Notes: generated by a model from the sequence alone, not told the origin. DNA of 64,000 nt from Ensifer sp. MPMI2T (GCF_004827385.1 NZ_SRXN01000012.1:1-64000), one strand, 5' to 3'. Shown: positions 8,054 through 17,985, numbered from the stretch's first letter. Translations and numbers: made by a program.

Positions 8054-8255
8054 TAACGGGCGGTTCGAGTCGGCGACCGACGGCTGGCGCGAAGCATCAT
8101 CATGATGCTCCCGTCAGGCAAATTCACTTGATCGTCGCCTGGCGCAGGATTTATCAAAACCCGTGTGGTCGCCAGAACGTGAGCGGCCAACAGACTGTCA
8201 AGCTTCAACGGCGATGTGATTGCATCGGACAATCGCCAACAAGTCAGGAGCGCCA

Positions 8256-9002
8256 ATGACCACTGCCACGATCGTCACCGCCGCCATGCTTGCCATTGGC
8301 GATGAGCTTCTGTCCGGTCGAACGAAGGACAAGAATATCGGCCATCTGGCGGACGTGCTGACCATGGCCGGCATCGATCTGCGGGAGGTTCGCATCGTGG
8401 CGGACGACGAAGAGGCAATTGTCGATGCGGTCAACGCCTTGCGAGGCCGTTATGACCATGTCTTCACGTCCGGAGGGATCGGGCCGACACACGACGACAT
8501 CACCGCCGACGCCGTCTCCAGGGCGTTCGGTGTCGAGTGCGTCCACGACCCGGAGGCAATGGCGATGCTTGGTGCCATGTATGAACGTCGCGGCATGGAG
8601 TTTACCGATGCGCGCAGACGGATGGCGCGCATGCCGGTTGGCTCCACCCATATTTCCAATCCCGTATCGACGGCGCCCGGCTTCCGGATCGCCAACGTCT
8701 ACGTCATGGCCGGCGTGCCCCAGGTCTTTCAGGCGATGCTTGATAGCTTGCTGCCCAGCCTCCAGACGGGGACGCCGGTCCTTTCATGCACTGTGCGTTC
8801 GCCCTATGGCGAAGGCGATATTGGCGGGCCCTTGGCGGAGGTTCAGAAGAAACATACGGAAACGAGCATTGGCTCCTACCCCAAGTTCGACGGCAAAAAC
8901 TTCTCGACCGATATCGTCATCCGCGCTCGCGAGGCTGCGGTGCTCGCCGCAGCTGAATCCGATGTCATAGCGATGATCGAGACAATTGCCCGTTCTCGCT
9001 AG
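8256..9002 (+). CDS. CinA-like molybdopterin-binding-fold protein
   Basis: A 248-residue protein with the MoaB/MogA-like fold found at the N-terminus of CinA. AMLAIGDELLSGRTKDKN and TSGGIGPTHDD are the family signatures. It lacks the C-terminal nicotinamide-nucleotide deamidase domain of full CinA, so it is a short stand-alone form, common in alphaproteobacteria. The ATG at 8256 has AGGAG 7 nt upstream; the in-frame ATG 36 nt earlier has no site. The full family acts in pyridine-nucleotide recycling. Here the role is unproven, though nnrD, another nucleotide-repair gene, is close by. Confidence 0.88.
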   Translation: MTTATIVTAAMLAIGDELLSGRTKDKNIGHLADVLTMAGIDLREVRIVADDEEAIVDAVNALRGRYDHVFTSGGIGPTHDDITADAVSRAFGVECVHDPEAMAMLGAMYERRGMEFTDARRRMARMPVGSTHISNPVSTAPGFRIANVYVMAGVPQVFQAMLDSLLPSLQTGTPVLSCTVRSPYGEGDIGGPLAEVQKKHTETSIGSYPKFDGKNFSTDIVIRAREAAVLAAAESDVIAMIETIARSR

Positions 9003-9195
9003 CGGATCAGCGCCACCACGATCCGTGCATGGTTGGACGGAAGTGGAGGGTTCCTGGACAAGCCTTGCCGGCCCTTGCGCTCCGGGCTTCATTTTCAGTA
9101 TTGGATATCCAAATCGTGACGAAGCGCGCTGTGCGACCTCCTGGTCCGCTGCGGCGCTGAGCAGCCTGTATTCGACTTGAAGCCGGAGCCCGTAC

Positions 9196-9693
9196 ATGTC
9201 TCTTCCAGATAAAGCCTTTCCCGTATCCTGGGATCAGTTCCACCGCGATGCCCGCGCACTCGCGTGGCGGCTGGCCGACAACGGACAGGAATGGCGTGCG
9301 ATGGTTTGCATCACCCGCGGAGGGCTCGTTCCGGCTGCCATCATCTGTCGCGAACTCAACATTCGCATGATCGAGACCGTCTGTATCGCCTCCTATCACG
9401 ACTATGATACGCAGGGCCAAATGAAGCTTCTCAAGGGCATTTCCCCGGAAATCGCCAAGGATGGCGGCGAAGGTGTGCTGATCATCGATGACCTGACGGA
9501 CACTGGCAAGACCGCTGCCGAGGTGCGCGCAATGCTGCCTAAGGCCCATTTCGCCGCCGTCTATGCGAAGCCGAAGGGACGCCCGCTCGTCGACACTTTC
9601 GTGACGGAAGTCAGCCAGGATACCTGGATCTATTTCCCCTGGGATATGGGCTTCACCTATCAGGAGCCGATCGCCAAGGGCACGCGCAGCTGA
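9196..9693 (+). CDS. gpt: xanthine(-guanine) phosphoribosyltransferase
   Basis: A 165-residue type I phosphoribosyltransferase that salvages xanthine and guanine to XMP and GMP using PRPP. The PRPP-binding motif [13 protein letters not shown] (about residues 95-107) and the early loop ITRGGLVPA match Gpt, as does the length. The C-terminal [13 protein letters not shown] is typical of this subgroup. It is monocistronic and followed by a decayed interspersed repeat. Confidence 0.93.
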   Translation: MSLPDKAFPVSWDQFHRDARALAWRLADNGQEWRAMVCITRGGLVPAAIICRELNIRMIETVCIASYHDYDTQGQMKLLKGISPEIAKDGGEGVLIIDDLTDTGKTAAEVRAMLPKAHFAAVYAKPKGRPLVDTFVTEVSQDTWIYFPWDMGFTYQEPIAKGTRS

Positions 9694-9710
9694 GGCTCCT
9701 TCTCGCTTCC

Positions 9711-9794
9711 GCAGCGCCGTCGCCCGATCAGACGCACAAAGGAGGCATGCTTTTCTCCTCAAAGCGGCTGCGATTTAAGGAAACAAGCGGTAGT
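9711..9794 (+). repeat. decayed interspersed repeat, copy 2
   Basis: GCAGCGCCG and a mutated GCGCGTC hairpin are present. The middle linker is deleted, and the second hairpin (TCAAAGCGGCTGCGATTTAAGG) is retained. It ends at the stop codon of the nnrD gene on the other strand. Confidence 0.6.
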
Positions 9795-11269
9795 CACGGA
9801 AGCGACGGAATGCAGTCGACGAGCGTCTCCGCGGTCATACCGCGACCTGCACGCGTCCCGGCTTCCCCGTGACGCCAGACCGCCGCAGCGGCCGCCTCGA
9901 AGGCCGGCATGCCCTGAGCCAGATGAGCGCCGATGATACCGGCAAGCACATCCCCTGATCCTGCCGTGGCAAGCGACGGCGGAGCATTGGCGTTGACGAC
10001 GGCGCGGCCCGATGGAGCGGCGACGACCGTATCCGGTCCCTTGTAAACGATCACCGCGTGGCTCATTCGCGCGGCAGCTTGCGCCTTTTCAATCTTGGAC
10101 AGCGCCGCATCCGCGGCGATTTCAGGGAACAGCCGCGCGAACTCGCCCTCATGCGGGGTCATCACCAACCGCCCCCCGCTGGCGGCCGCACGTTCGAAGA
10201 GTTCCGTTCGGTCCTTCTCGAAAGACGTCATTCCATCGGCGTCGAGGACCAGTGCACGATCGCAAAGCATCAGGGCGAAGTCCCTCGCCTTCTTGCCGAC
10301 TCCGAAGCCTGGCCCGAGCACGAACGCGTTCACCCGCTTGTCCTTGAGCCAGGCCGCAAGGTCTTCCGTGCTCTTAATTTCCTTGAGCATCACTGCGGTA
10401 AGGTGGGACGCATTGACCGCGAGCGCTTCCGCCGGTGACGCCAGCGTCACCAGACCTGCGCCTGCCGCAAGGCCGGCGGTTGCCGACAGGCGCGCCGCAC
10501 CAGTCGAGAGTGAACCGCCCGAAAGCACGCCCAGATGGCCCCGTCGGTACTTGTGCGTGGCCGGATCGAGAGCGCTGGCGTGCGATCCCCATGTGGCCGG
10601 TGTATTGAGCCGCAAGTCACCGGCCCCCTCGCTGACCAGCCGCGCCGGGATGCCGATGTCGAATACTTCAAGGGTGCCGCAGCGGACGCGCCCGGGCATG
10701 AGAAGGTGGCCGGGTTTGCGAGCCATGAAGGTGACGGTGTGTGCCGCCGTGAAGCTCGCGCCGCGGATCTCCCCCGTGCGCCCGTCGACGCCCGAGGGTA
10801 GGTCAACGGCGATTACCGGTATGTGGCTCTCACTCACCCGCGCAATGGTTCTTTGCGCCTGGTCCGGCAGGTCGCGCGCAAGCCCTGCCCCGAACAAGGC
10901 ATCTAGGACAACGTCACCAAGCTGAGGCTCGTAGGCGGCAAGCGGCAGCACTGCCAGTGGACATGCGCCGAGTGCTCGCGCTGCATCGCCTTTCAGCGTC
11001 TCCGGATTCCCGAGCGCGAACGCGGCCACGTCAGCACCTGCGTCCGCGAGTGCGGAAGCTGCTACATAACCATCACCGCCATTGTTGCCAGGTCCGCAAA
11101 GTACAACGAAACGAAGCGCTTCCGGAAAGCGCCGCAAGGCGACTGCCGACACCGCCATTCCGGCTGAACGCATCAACTCGAAGCTATCGATGCCCGAAGC
11201 GGCGGCCGCATCGTCGATCGCCGTCATTTCGGCCGGGGTCACCAGAACGTCTTGGAGCGTGTCAAGCAT
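9794..11269 (-). CDS. nnrD: bifunctional NAD(P)H-hydrate epimerase/dehydratase
   Basis: A 491-residue fusion that repairs hydrated NADH and NADPH. The N-terminal half (about 1-215) is the epimerase with VVLCGPGNNGGDGYVAA. The C-terminal half (about 230-491) is the ADP-dependent dehydratase with VLGPGFGVG, MTPHEGEFARLFP and ATAGSGDVLAGIIGAHLAQG. The order and length fit bacterial NnrD/YjeF fusions. It is transcribed divergently from glnB, with a 333-bp gap that holds the nitrogen-control sites. The start is the ATG at 11269. Confidence 0.95.
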   Translation of the reverse strand: MLDTLQDVLVTPAEMTAIDDAAAASGIDSFELMRSAGMAVSAVALRRFPEALRFVVLCGPGNNGGDGYVAASALADAGADVAAFALGNPETLKGDAARALGACPLAVLPLAAYEPQLGDVVLDALFGAGLARDLPDQAQRTIARVSESHIPVIAVDLPSGVDGRTGEIRGASFTAAHTVTFMARKPGHLLMPGRVRCGTLEVFDIGIPARLVSEGAGDLRLNTPATWGSHASALDPATHKYRRGHLGVLSGGSLSTGAARLSATAGLAAGAGLVTLASPAEALAVNASHLTAVMLKEIKSTEDLAAWLKDKRVNAFVLGPGFGVGKKARDFALMLCDRALVLDADGMTSFEKDRTELFERAAASGGRLVMTPHEGEFARLFPEIAADAALSKIEKAQAAARMSHAVIVYKGPDTVVAAPSGRAVVNANAPPSLATAGSGDVLAGIIGAHLAQGMPAFEAAAAAVWRHGEAGTRAGRGMTAETLVDCIPSLP

Positions 11270-11346
11270 GAACCAGATCTAACCGCGCAGAAGGCCTCAA
11301 GGCAAGAAGGCCCGCCATCAAACAAAATGAACATCTTTTATGCATT

Positions 11347-11363
11347 TGCACATTATTGGTGCT
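11347..11363. promoter_or_regulatory. putative NtrC-binding site
   Basis: TGCACATTATTGGTGCT contains GCAC-N7-GTGC, the half-sites and spacing of NtrC enhancer sites. It lies about 165 bp upstream of a sigma-54-type promoter for glnB, a usual enhancer distance. Binding is inferred, not shown. Confidence 0.65.
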
Positions 11364-11415
11364 CAAATAACGGGCGCATGGAGCCCATCGCTGCAATATC
11401 GCCAGCATCAAATGA

Positions 11416-11940
<525 letters not shown>

Positions 11941-11964
11941 TCACGTAGTCACGCCATCAAATCC

Positions 11965-11990
11965 TTGGGGGCCGTCCGGCCCCAATTTTT
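11965..11990 (+). terminator. hairpin plus T-run between glnB and glnA
   Basis: TTGGGGGCC pairs with GGCCCCAA (one bulged G) and is followed by TTTTT. This looks like an intrinsic terminator inside the presumed glnBA operon. It could act as a partial terminator that sets the glnB-to-glnA ratio, or mark the end of a short glnB transcript, with glnA having its own promoter. Confidence 0.7.
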
Positions 11991-12026
11991 CAAACCTCGT
12001 CATCTCAAAACAGGGACTTACAAAAA

Positions 12027-13436
12027 ATGACGACTGCGAGTGAAGTTCTGAAGCAAATCAAGGACAACGACGTCAAGTTCGTCGACCTGCGCTTTACCGA
12101 CCCGAAGGGCAAGCTGCAGCACGTGACGATGGATGTCGTCTGCGTCGACGAAGACATGTTCGCCGATGGCGTCATGTTCGACGGCTCCTCGATTTCCGGC
12201 TGGAAGGCTATCAACGAGTCCGACATGGTGCTGATGCCTGACCCGGAAACGGCTCACATGGACCCGTTCTTCGCTCAGTCGACTATGGTCATCCTTTGTG
12301 ACATTCTCGATCCGGTTTCGGGCGAGGCCTACAATCGCGATCCGCGCGGCACGGCGAAGAAGGCGGAAGCCTATCTCAAGGCCTCCGGCATCGGCGACAC
12401 GGTCTTCGTTGGTCCGGAAGCGGAATTCTTCGTGTTCGACGACGTGAAGTACAAGGCCGACCCGTACAACACCGGCTTCAAGCTTGATTCCACCGAACTG
12501 CCGTCCAACGACGATACCGATTACGAGACCGGCAACCTCGGTCACCGTCCGCGCATCAAGGGCGGCTACTTCCCGGTTCCGCCGGTCGACAGCAGCCAGG
12601 ACATGCGCTCCGAAATGCTGACCGTGCTTGCCGAGATGGGCGTCACGGTTGAAAAGCATCACCACGAAGTGGCCGCTGCCCAGCACGAGCTTGGCGTCAA
12701 GTTCGATGCGCTTGTTCGCAACGCCGACAAGATGCAGATCTACAAATACGTCGTGCACCAGGTTGCCAACGCTTACGGCAAGACCGCGACCTTCATGCCG
12801 AAGCCAGTCTTCGGCGACAACGGTTCCGGCATGCACGTCCACCTCTCGATCTGGAAGGACGGCAAGCCAACTTTCGCCGGCGACGAATATGCAGGACTTT
12901 CGGAAACCTGCCTCTATTTCATCGGCGGCATCATCAAGCACGCCAAAGCCCTCAACGCCTTCACCAACCCCTCGACGAACTCCTACAAGCGTCTCGTTCC
13001 GGGCTATGAGGCGCCGGTTCTGCTCGCCTATTCGGCCCGCAACCGCTCGGCTTCCTGCCGCATTCCGTTCGGCAGCAACCCGAAGGCAAAGCGCGTCGAA
13101 GTCCGCTTCCCCGACCCGAGCGCGAATCCCTACCTCGCATTCGCGGCCATGCTGATGGCTGGCCTCGACGGCATCAAGAACAAGCTTCATCCGGGCAAGG
13201 CGATGGACAAGGACCTCTACGACCTGCCTCCGAAGGAGCTGAAGAAAATCCCGACCGTTTGCGGCAGCCTGCGCGAAGCGCTTGAAAGCCTCGACAAGGA
13301 TCGCAAGTTCCTGACGGCCGGCGGCGTCTTCGACGACGACCAGATCGATTCGTTTATCGAATTGAAGATGCAGGAAGTCATGCGCTTCGAGATGACGCCG
13401 CATCCGGTCGAATACGACATGTACTACTCGGTCTAA
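12027..13436 (+). CDS. glnA: glutamine synthetase type I
   Basis: A 469-residue GSI subunit that makes glutamine from glutamate, ammonia and ATP as a dodecamer. The family landmarks are present: [18 protein letters not shown] near residue 51, the metal-site segment [33 protein letters not shown] and [14 protein letters not shown]. The adenylylation tyrosine is Tyr398 in DLYDLPPKE, so activity should be controlled by GlnE. The pairing with glnB is the standard rhizobial arrangement. A strong terminator follows at 13484. Confidence 0.99.
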   Translation: MTTASEVLKQIKDNDVKFVDLRFTDPKGKLQHVTMDVVCVDEDMFADGVMFDGSSISGWKAINESDMVLMPDPETAHMDPFFAQSTMVILCDILDPVSGEAYNRDPRGTAKKAEAYLKASGIGDTVFVGPEAEFFVFDDVKYKADPYNTGFKLDSTELPSNDDTDYETGNLGHRPRIKGGYFPVPPVDSSQDMRSEMLTVLAEMGVTVEKHHHEVAAAQHELGVKFDALVRNADKMQIYKYVVHQVANAYGKTATFMPKPVFGDNGSGMHVHLSIWKDGKPTFAGDEYAGLSETCLYFIGGIIKHAKALNAFTNPSTNSYKRLVPGYEAPVLLAYSARNRSASCRIPFGSNPKAKRVEVRFPDPSANPYLAFAAMLMAGLDGIKNKLHPGKAMDKDLYDLPPKELKKIPTVCGSLREALESLDKDRKFLTAGGVFDDDQIDSFIELKMQEVMRFEMTPHPVEYDMYYSV

Positions 13437-13483
13437 AGAAAATGGACCGGTCGGCAAACATGTCCGGTCCGCTCACGACAATG

Positions 13484-13517
13484 AAAAAGGCGGGCCTCGT
13501 TCGAAGCCCGCCTTTTT
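13484..13517. terminator. intrinsic terminator after glnA
   Basis: A perfect 12-bp stem (AAAAAGGCGGGC with GCCCGCCTTTTT) around a 10-nt loop, ending in a T-run on the plus strand and an A-run on the other side. It can act in both directions. Confidence 0.93.
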
Positions 13518-13609
13518 CATGAGCAGTGCCCCAAGAACGGTTCACCGCAGACCTATTGATGTTCGGCACGCGGCAACCCAGATTACTGTCCGAAAGGATG
13601 TGTTGCGTC

Positions 13610-13939
13610 ATGAAACAGAGAAACGCGAAATTTGAGATCGGACAGGTGGTTCGCCACCGGGTCTTCCCGTTCCGCGGCGTCATCTTCGATGTCGATCCGG
13701 AATATGCCAATACCGAGGAATGGTGGAATGCCATCCCGCCGGAAATTCGGCCAAGCAAGGACCAGCCCTTCTATCATCTCTTCGCCGAAAACGACGACAC
13801 CGAATATGTCGCATATGTTTCCGAACAGAACCTCGTTTCCGATGACAGTGATAGGCCGATCCGCCACCCGCAGGTGAGTGCCTTGTTCAAGAAGGATGCC
13901 GTCGGGCACTACAGGCCGAAGGCAACCTATCAGCACTAG
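13610..13939 (+). CDS. hspQ: heat shock protein HspQ (YccV-like)
   Basis: A 109-residue protein of the HspQ/YccV hemimethylated-DNA-binding family, linked in enterics to control of DnaA and Lon specificity. FEIGQVVRHRVFPFRGVIFD near the N-terminus, WWNAIPPEIRPSKDQPFYHL and YVAYVSEQNL are typical. The ATG at 13610 was chosen because GAAAGGA is suitably placed and the family begins there; longer in-frame starts lack a site. It is flanked by terminators on both sides, so it is probably monocistronic. Confidence 0.92.
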   Translation: MKQRNAKFEIGQVVRHRVFPFRGVIFDVDPEYANTEEWWNAIPPEIRPSKDQPFYHLFAENDDTEYVAYVSEQNLVSDDSDRPIRHPQVSALFKKDAVGHYRPKATYQH

Positions 13940-13973
13940 GCGGTATTGGACGTTCCCTCGATCGCCAACTCAG

Positions 13974-14004
13974 ACGCTCCGGCACTCCGGTCCCGGAGCG
14001 TTTT
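13974..14004 (+). terminator. terminator after hspQ
   Basis: ACGCTCCGG pairs with CCGGAGCGT, with a TTTT tail immediately after. Confidence 0.75.
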
Positions 14005-14023
14005 GTTGCGCGGGTCACCCAAC

Positions 14024-14055
14024 AAAAAACGCCCGGCAAATACCGGGCGTTTTTT
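14024..14055. terminator. bidirectional terminator between hspQ and the IalB-like gene
   Basis: AAAAAACGCCCGG and CCGGGCGTTTTTT flank a CAAATA loop. It is symmetrical, so it can end transcripts from both convergent genes, chiefly the minus-strand gene whose stop is 21 nt away. Confidence 0.92.
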
Positions 14056-14075
14056 GATCCAGGAAACGAGCGGGC

Positions 14076-14699
14076 TTACTGCTGTTTAGCGGCCTTCTGG
14101 GCCTCTTCCAGCTTCTTGCGGGCGTCTTCCGCTTTCTTCTGCATTTCTTCCTGCAGCAGGCGCTGGCGCTCTTCCAACTGCGACTGTTCGATCGGCTCGC
14201 CGTCAAAGACGCCGGTGAAACCTTCCAGCGTCATCTTGATCGGGTTCGGGGCACGCTGGAAGTTGACCGAGGTAAAGACGACTTCGTTGCCCTTCTTCAG
14301 GTTGGCAATCAGCGCATCGGAAAGCGGTGCTTCGGCAACGCACTTGTCGGGCATGCAAATCGCATAGTCGAGCTTGACGCCCTTAGCACCATCGATCTGC
14401 ATCTGAACACCCGGCGGAATCATCCGAGCAGAAGGTACGGAAACCTGCAGAACCTTGCGGTTGATCTTGCCGGAGACGGTGATGAGACCGACAGCAGTGA
14501 CGAGCTGACCATTGTTGGCGGTGAGCAAGTTCTGAACGATGCAGACGTCGTTGTCTTCCTGCTTGGTGCAAACCTTGAACCAACCCTGCGGCGGCTTGCC
14601 CGCCTGCGCGAAAGCAGCACTTGGCGCACCGGCGGCTGCAACAGAAAGCGCCAGCGCCGCCATTGCCGCGCGATTGGTGAAGTTCGACTTGAAGTTCAT
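14076..14699 (-). CDS. invasion-associated locus B (IalB)-family exported protein
   Basis: A 207-residue exported protein. A signal peptide covers residues 1-32 (MALALS-type core, cleavage near AFAQ). An IalB-like beta domain follows (WFKVCTKQEDNDVCIVQNLL; CMPDKCVAEAPLS) with paired cysteines. The C-terminus (about 175-207) is a highly charged coil of Glu, Lys and Gln. In Bartonella and Brucella the family is linked to invasion or envelope stability; in free-living rhizobia its role is not established. AGGAGA precedes the ATG at 14699; the longer frame upstream has no site. Confidence 0.88.
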   Translation of the reverse strand: MNFKSNFTNRAAMAALALSVAAAGAPSAAFAQAGKPPQGWFKVCTKQEDNDVCIVQNLLTANNGQLVTAVGLITVSGKINRKVLQVSVPSARMIPPGVQMQIDGAKGVKLDYAICMPDKCVAEAPLSDALIANLKKGNEVVFTSVNFQRAPNPIKMTLEGFTGVFDGEPIEQSQLEERQRLLQEEMQKKAEDARKKLEEAQKAAKQQ

Positions 14700-14989
14700 T
14701 GTGATTCCGTCTCCTGAAATCCGGTTCGGGAACAAACTGTTCCGATGGTGAGTATCGTCAGCCGCCGTTGTCCTGTTGGCCAAATGAGGCTTTTGAATGG
14801 CCCCGTTTCCGGAAACACCTGTTACATTGGCTCGCGGCGTTTATCCAGTGTTTCGTTGCATTTTTTGCAACCGCCGAATGGGGAAATACCAGGGTTTTGG
14901 GTTCTTTCAGGATCAAGCGCAGTAAGAATCGCGCAGTCGGTTCTTCGCCACCACAAGGGCACCCGGAACCGAAAGCTGCATAAAACTTT

Positions 14990-15147
14990 ACAGCAGGATC
15001 CGGGCGGAAACCGCTTCGCGCTTTTCCTGATCCCGCTCCAGATCACGATGGATCGCCGATCCAAAATCATGGACGTGATCGTTTCCAGGGTCGGAGCGCG
15101 ACCCGAGCGGGAAACCGCGTCACACTTTTCCTGATCCCGCTCCCGCG
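14990..15147. repeat. mosaic intergenic repeat (second family)
   Basis: Two direct copies of a roughly 45-bp unit (GCGGAAACCGCTTCGCGCTT then TTCCTGATCCCGCTC; second copy GGGAAACCGCGTCACACTT then the same end) at about 14992-15040 and 15101-15147. They are separated by an inverted repeat, GATCACG with CGTGATC. This resembles the intergenic mosaic elements reported in Rhizobiaceae. It fills most of the 515-bp gap between the IalB-like gene and the binding-protein gene; nothing else is seen there. Confidence 0.75.
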
Positions 15148-15213
15148 AAGGTTGGAAATGTGACCACGCATTGGTAACCTGACGGGAATCGGCCTGTAGA
15201 AACCCCTCGGGAG

Positions 15214-17034
15214 GTGAAGTTGCGCGCAGTTCTTTCCGGCCTTGCCATGCTTGTGGCCGCCAGCACATTCGGCAATGAAGCCCTGGCCGCGCCGGTGCAT
15301 GCCATTTCCATGCACGGCGAGCCGACCCTGCCCGCCGACTTCAAGCACTTCCCCTACGTCAATCCCAACGTGAAGAAGGGTGGAAAGATTTCCTATGGCG
15401 TCGTCGGCACGTTCGACAGTCTCAATCCCTTCATTCTGAAGAGCATGCGAACAACCGCACGAGGGATGTGGGACCCGGCTTTCGGCAACCTCGTCTATGA
15501 ATCGCTAATGCAGCGCTCCCAGGACGAGCCGTTCACAATGTACGGACTGCTCGCCGAAACCGTCGAGTGGGACGACGATCGCACCTTCATCCAATTCAAC
15601 CTGAACCCCAAGGCGCGCTGGGCCGACGGCCAGCCCGTGACGCCCGAAGACGTCATGTTCACTTTCGAGCTGATGCGTGACAAGGGGCGTGCTCCCTTCA
15701 GCAACCGCCTCTCCAAGGTCTCGAAGATGGAGAAGGTCGGCGATCGCAGTGTCCGCTTTACCTTCAACGACGATGTCGACCGCGAATTTCCGCTGCTGCT
15801 CGCGCTTTCGCCCGTATTGCCGAAACATGCGATCAACGTCGACACGTTCGACAGGACTACGCTCGAGCCGCCGCTCGGCTCCGGCCCCTACCGCGTCGCC
15901 GACGTGAGGGCAGGCGAACGCATCGTCTACCGCCGGAATCCCGACTACTGGGGCAAGGACCTGCCCTCCAAGATCGGCTTAGACAATTACGACGAGATCT
16001 CCGTCGAGTATTTCCTCCAGGAGAACTCCCTCTTCGAGGCGTTCAAGAAGGGCGAGGTTGATGTCTATCCGGAAGGCAGCGCAACCAAATGGGCACGCGG
16101 CTATGATTTTCCAGCGGTGCGCTCGGGCGACGTGATCAAAGACAGCTTCGCGCCGCGAACCCCCTCCGGCATGCTCGGCTTCGTCTTCAACACGCGCAGA
16201 CCGATGTTCGACAACATCAAGCTGCGCCAAGGCCTCGCGCTCGTTTTCGACTTCGAATGGGTAAACAAGAATCTTTTCGACAGTGCCTACACGCGAACCC
16301 AAAGCTACTGGCAGAACTCGGCGCTTTCCTTCCTCGGTGCCGCTGCAGACGACCGTGAGCTTGGACTCATGGGCGACGTCAGAGAGAGGATCAATCCGAC
16401 CATTCTCGATGGGACCTACCGCCTTCCCGTCACCGATGGTTCCGGTCGTGATCGCAACGTACTGCGGGAGGCGGTGACGCTGCTTCGCGAAGCCGGCTAT
16501 GCCATCAAGGACGGCAAGATGGTCGACGCCAAGGGTACGCCCCTTGCCTTCGAAATCATGAGCCAGAATGCCGGGCAGGAAAAGATCGCGCTTGCCTACC
16601 AGCGGTTCCTCGCTCCGCTTGGAATCGCGGCGACCGTGCGCACGGTCGACGATTCCCAGTATCAGCAGCGCAGCCAGTCCTTCGACTATGACGTGATCAT
16701 AAAGTCATTCCCATCATCGCTCTCTCCGGGCGTCGAGCAAGTTGGGCGTTGGGGATCGCAATCGCGGGACAGGCAGGGGAGCGAGAACTTTGCCGGCGTC
16801 GCCGACAGGGATGTCGACAAGCTGATCAGCAATATCCTGCAGGCGCGGACGACCGAAGACTTCACAGCCGCAGTCCGCTCCCACGACCGGCTGCTGGTAT
16901 CCAATGCGTATGTGGTGCCCCTCTACCATCTCGACGCCCAATGGGTCGCGCGATGGAAGCATATCGGGCGCCCGGCCACGGTTCCGCTTTACGGCTATCA
17001 GCTGCCGACCTGGTGGGATGAGCGCGCACAGTAA
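15214..17034 (+). CDS. extracellular solute-binding protein, oligopeptide/YejA type
   Basis: A family 5 periplasmic binding protein of 606 residues, with a signal peptide (about 1-24, ending NEALAA). Landmarks are GTFDSLNPF, NLVYESLM, RWADGQPVTPEDVMFTF, LGSGPYRVAD and the late QNSALSFLG region. Length and spacing resemble the YejA group, which imports oligopeptides or peptide-like compounds. No permease or ATPase genes adjoin it, so it is an orphan or works with a distant transporter. The start is uncertain: the Shine-Dalgarno GGGAGG lies directly on the GTG at 15214, and the TTG at 15220 is an alternative. Confidence 0.9.
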   Translation: MKLRAVLSGLAMLVAASTFGNEALAAPVHAISMHGEPTLPADFKHFPYVNPNVKKGGKISYGVVGTFDSLNPFILKSMRTTARGMWDPAFGNLVYESLMQRSQDEPFTMYGLLAETVEWDDDRTFIQFNLNPKARWADGQPVTPEDVMFTFELMRDKGRAPFSNRLSKVSKMEKVGDRSVRFTFNDDVDREFPLLLALSPVLPKHAINVDTFDRTTLEPPLGSGPYRVADVRAGERIVYRRNPDYWGKDLPSKIGLDNYDEISVEYFLQENSLFEAFKKGEVDVYPEGSATKWARGYDFPAVRSGDVIKDSFAPRTPSGMLGFVFNTRRPMFDNIKLRQGLALVFDFEWVNKNLFDSAYTRTQSYWQNSALSFLGAAADDRELGLMGDVRERINPTILDGTYRLPVTDGSGRDRNVLREAVTLLREAGYAIKDGKMVDAKGTPLAFEIMSQNAGQEKIALAYQRFLAPLGIAATVRTVDDSQYQQRSQSFDYDVIIKSFPSSLSPGVEQVGRWGSQSRDRQGSENFAGVADRDVDKLISNILQARTTEDFTAAVRSHDRLLVSNAYVVPLYHLDAQWVARWKHIGRPATVPLYGYQLPTWWDERAQ

Positions 17035-17035
17035 C

Positions 17036-17129
17036 TATAGCGCCGTGCGTCTTTTCAGACGCTGCAGCACTTTGAATTGCTGCATGTTTTTGTCCTTAAA
17101 TCGAATTCGATTTAGGAAACATGCAGTAG
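17036..17129 (+). repeat. interspersed double-hairpin repeat, copy 3
   Basis: Starts 2 bp after the stop of the solute-binding-protein gene. The GTGCGTC/GACGC hairpin is shortened, while the linker GCACTTTGAATTGC and the ATGCAGTAG end are intact. It may serve as the transcript end for the upstream gene. Confidence 0.88.
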
Positions 17130-17208
17130 GTTCCCATTTGGTAACGCATTGAAACTGTCGCCGTACCGGCCTATCTCGCAGGTTTAGGAACCAAGAAAGG
17201 CTGGTGCG

Positions 17209-17874
17209 ATGGAAACCGTCAAAATCGATATCGTCTCGGATGTTGTCTGTCCGTGGTGTTACCTCGGAAAGAGGCGCCTCGATCAAGCCGTTGCCAATGT
17301 CGCCGGCGACGTGCATGTGACGATCCAGTGGCGCCCTTACCAGCTCAACCCGGACCTCCCGGCAGAAGGTGTCGATCACAAGCGTCACCTTGCCGCAAAA
17401 CTCGGCGGCCAGGACGCCGTCGACAGGGCCCACAAGACGCTCGAAGGGCTTGGCCGAGAAGATGGCATCGATTTCAACTTCGAGGCCGTGAAGATCAGCC
17501 CCAACACGCTCGACGCCCATCGACTGATCCGCTGGGCAGCAACCAATGGCGAGGAAACACAGGCAGAGGTCGTGCGCCTGCTGTTCAAGGCCAATTTCGA
17601 AGAAGGTCGAAATGTCGGCGATCACGCAGTGCTTCTGGAGATTGCCGAACAGGCAGGCCTCGACGTTCCGGTCATCGCCGCCCTTCTCACCTCCGATGCG
17701 GACAAGGATTCGGTGAAACAGGAGATCGACGTTGCCCGTGAGATGGGCGTCAGTGGCGTCCCCTGCTTCATCATTGACCAGCAATATGCAGTGATGGGCG
17801 CCCAATCTGTCGATGTGCTGACGAATGCATTGCGCGAGATCGCGCAGATGAAAGCCAGCGGCCCCACGCACTAA
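17209..17874 (+). CDS. DsbA-family oxidoreductase, FrnE-like
   Basis: A 221-residue thioredoxin-fold protein with a large helical insertion. The active site is Cys14-Pro-Trp-Cys17 (VVCPWCYLGKRRL), and GVSGVPCFIIDQQYAV carries the cis-Pro loop. There is no signal peptide, so it is cytoplasmic, unlike true DsbA. FrnE-like proteins are thiol oxidoreductases linked to polyketide chemistry or oxidative-stress tolerance. The ATG at 17209 is preceded by AAGAAAGG. It is flanked by repeats on both sides and transcribed alone. Confidence 0.9.
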   Translation: METVKIDIVSDVVCPWCYLGKRRLDQAVANVAGDVHVTIQWRPYQLNPDLPAEGVDHKRHLAAKLGGQDAVDRAHKTLEGLGREDGIDFNFEAVKISPNTLDAHRLIRWAATNGEETQAEVVRLLFKANFEEGRNVGDHAVLLEIAEQAGLDVPVIAALLTSDADKDSVKQEIDVAREMGVSGVPCFIIDQQYAVMGAQSVDVLTNALREIAQMKASGPTH

Positions 17875-17976
17875 AGCGCGTCGTGTTCAATCGGACTCAT
17901 GCGACGCGCTTGGCCCTTGTTTTTACGCATGTCGTTGTCCCAAAACCGCTGCACGCTTTTGGGCGACATGCATTAG
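17874..17976. repeat. RIME-like double-palindrome repeat
   Basis: Two large hairpins: AAGCGCGTCG with CGACGCGCTT (17874-17920), then GCATGTCG with CGACATGC (17929-17971), the second enclosing CCCAAAA with TTTTGGG. Length (about 103 bp) and two-palindrome layout agree with the RIME class described in Rhizobiaceae. It starts at the stop codon of the FrnE-like gene. It differs in sequence from the more common repeat of this window. Confidence 0.75.
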
Positions 17977-17985
17977 TGAGATCGC

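Noticed and set aside
8035-8256. 73-codon minus-strand frame upstream of the CinA-like gene
   Set aside because: Its end lies in a repeat copy and its start overlaps the CinA promoter region. A middle stretch looks protein-like, but there is no ribosome-binding site.
12018-13457. 479-codon frame antisense to glnA
   Set aside because: A shadow of the high-GC glnA coding strand; glnA is certain.
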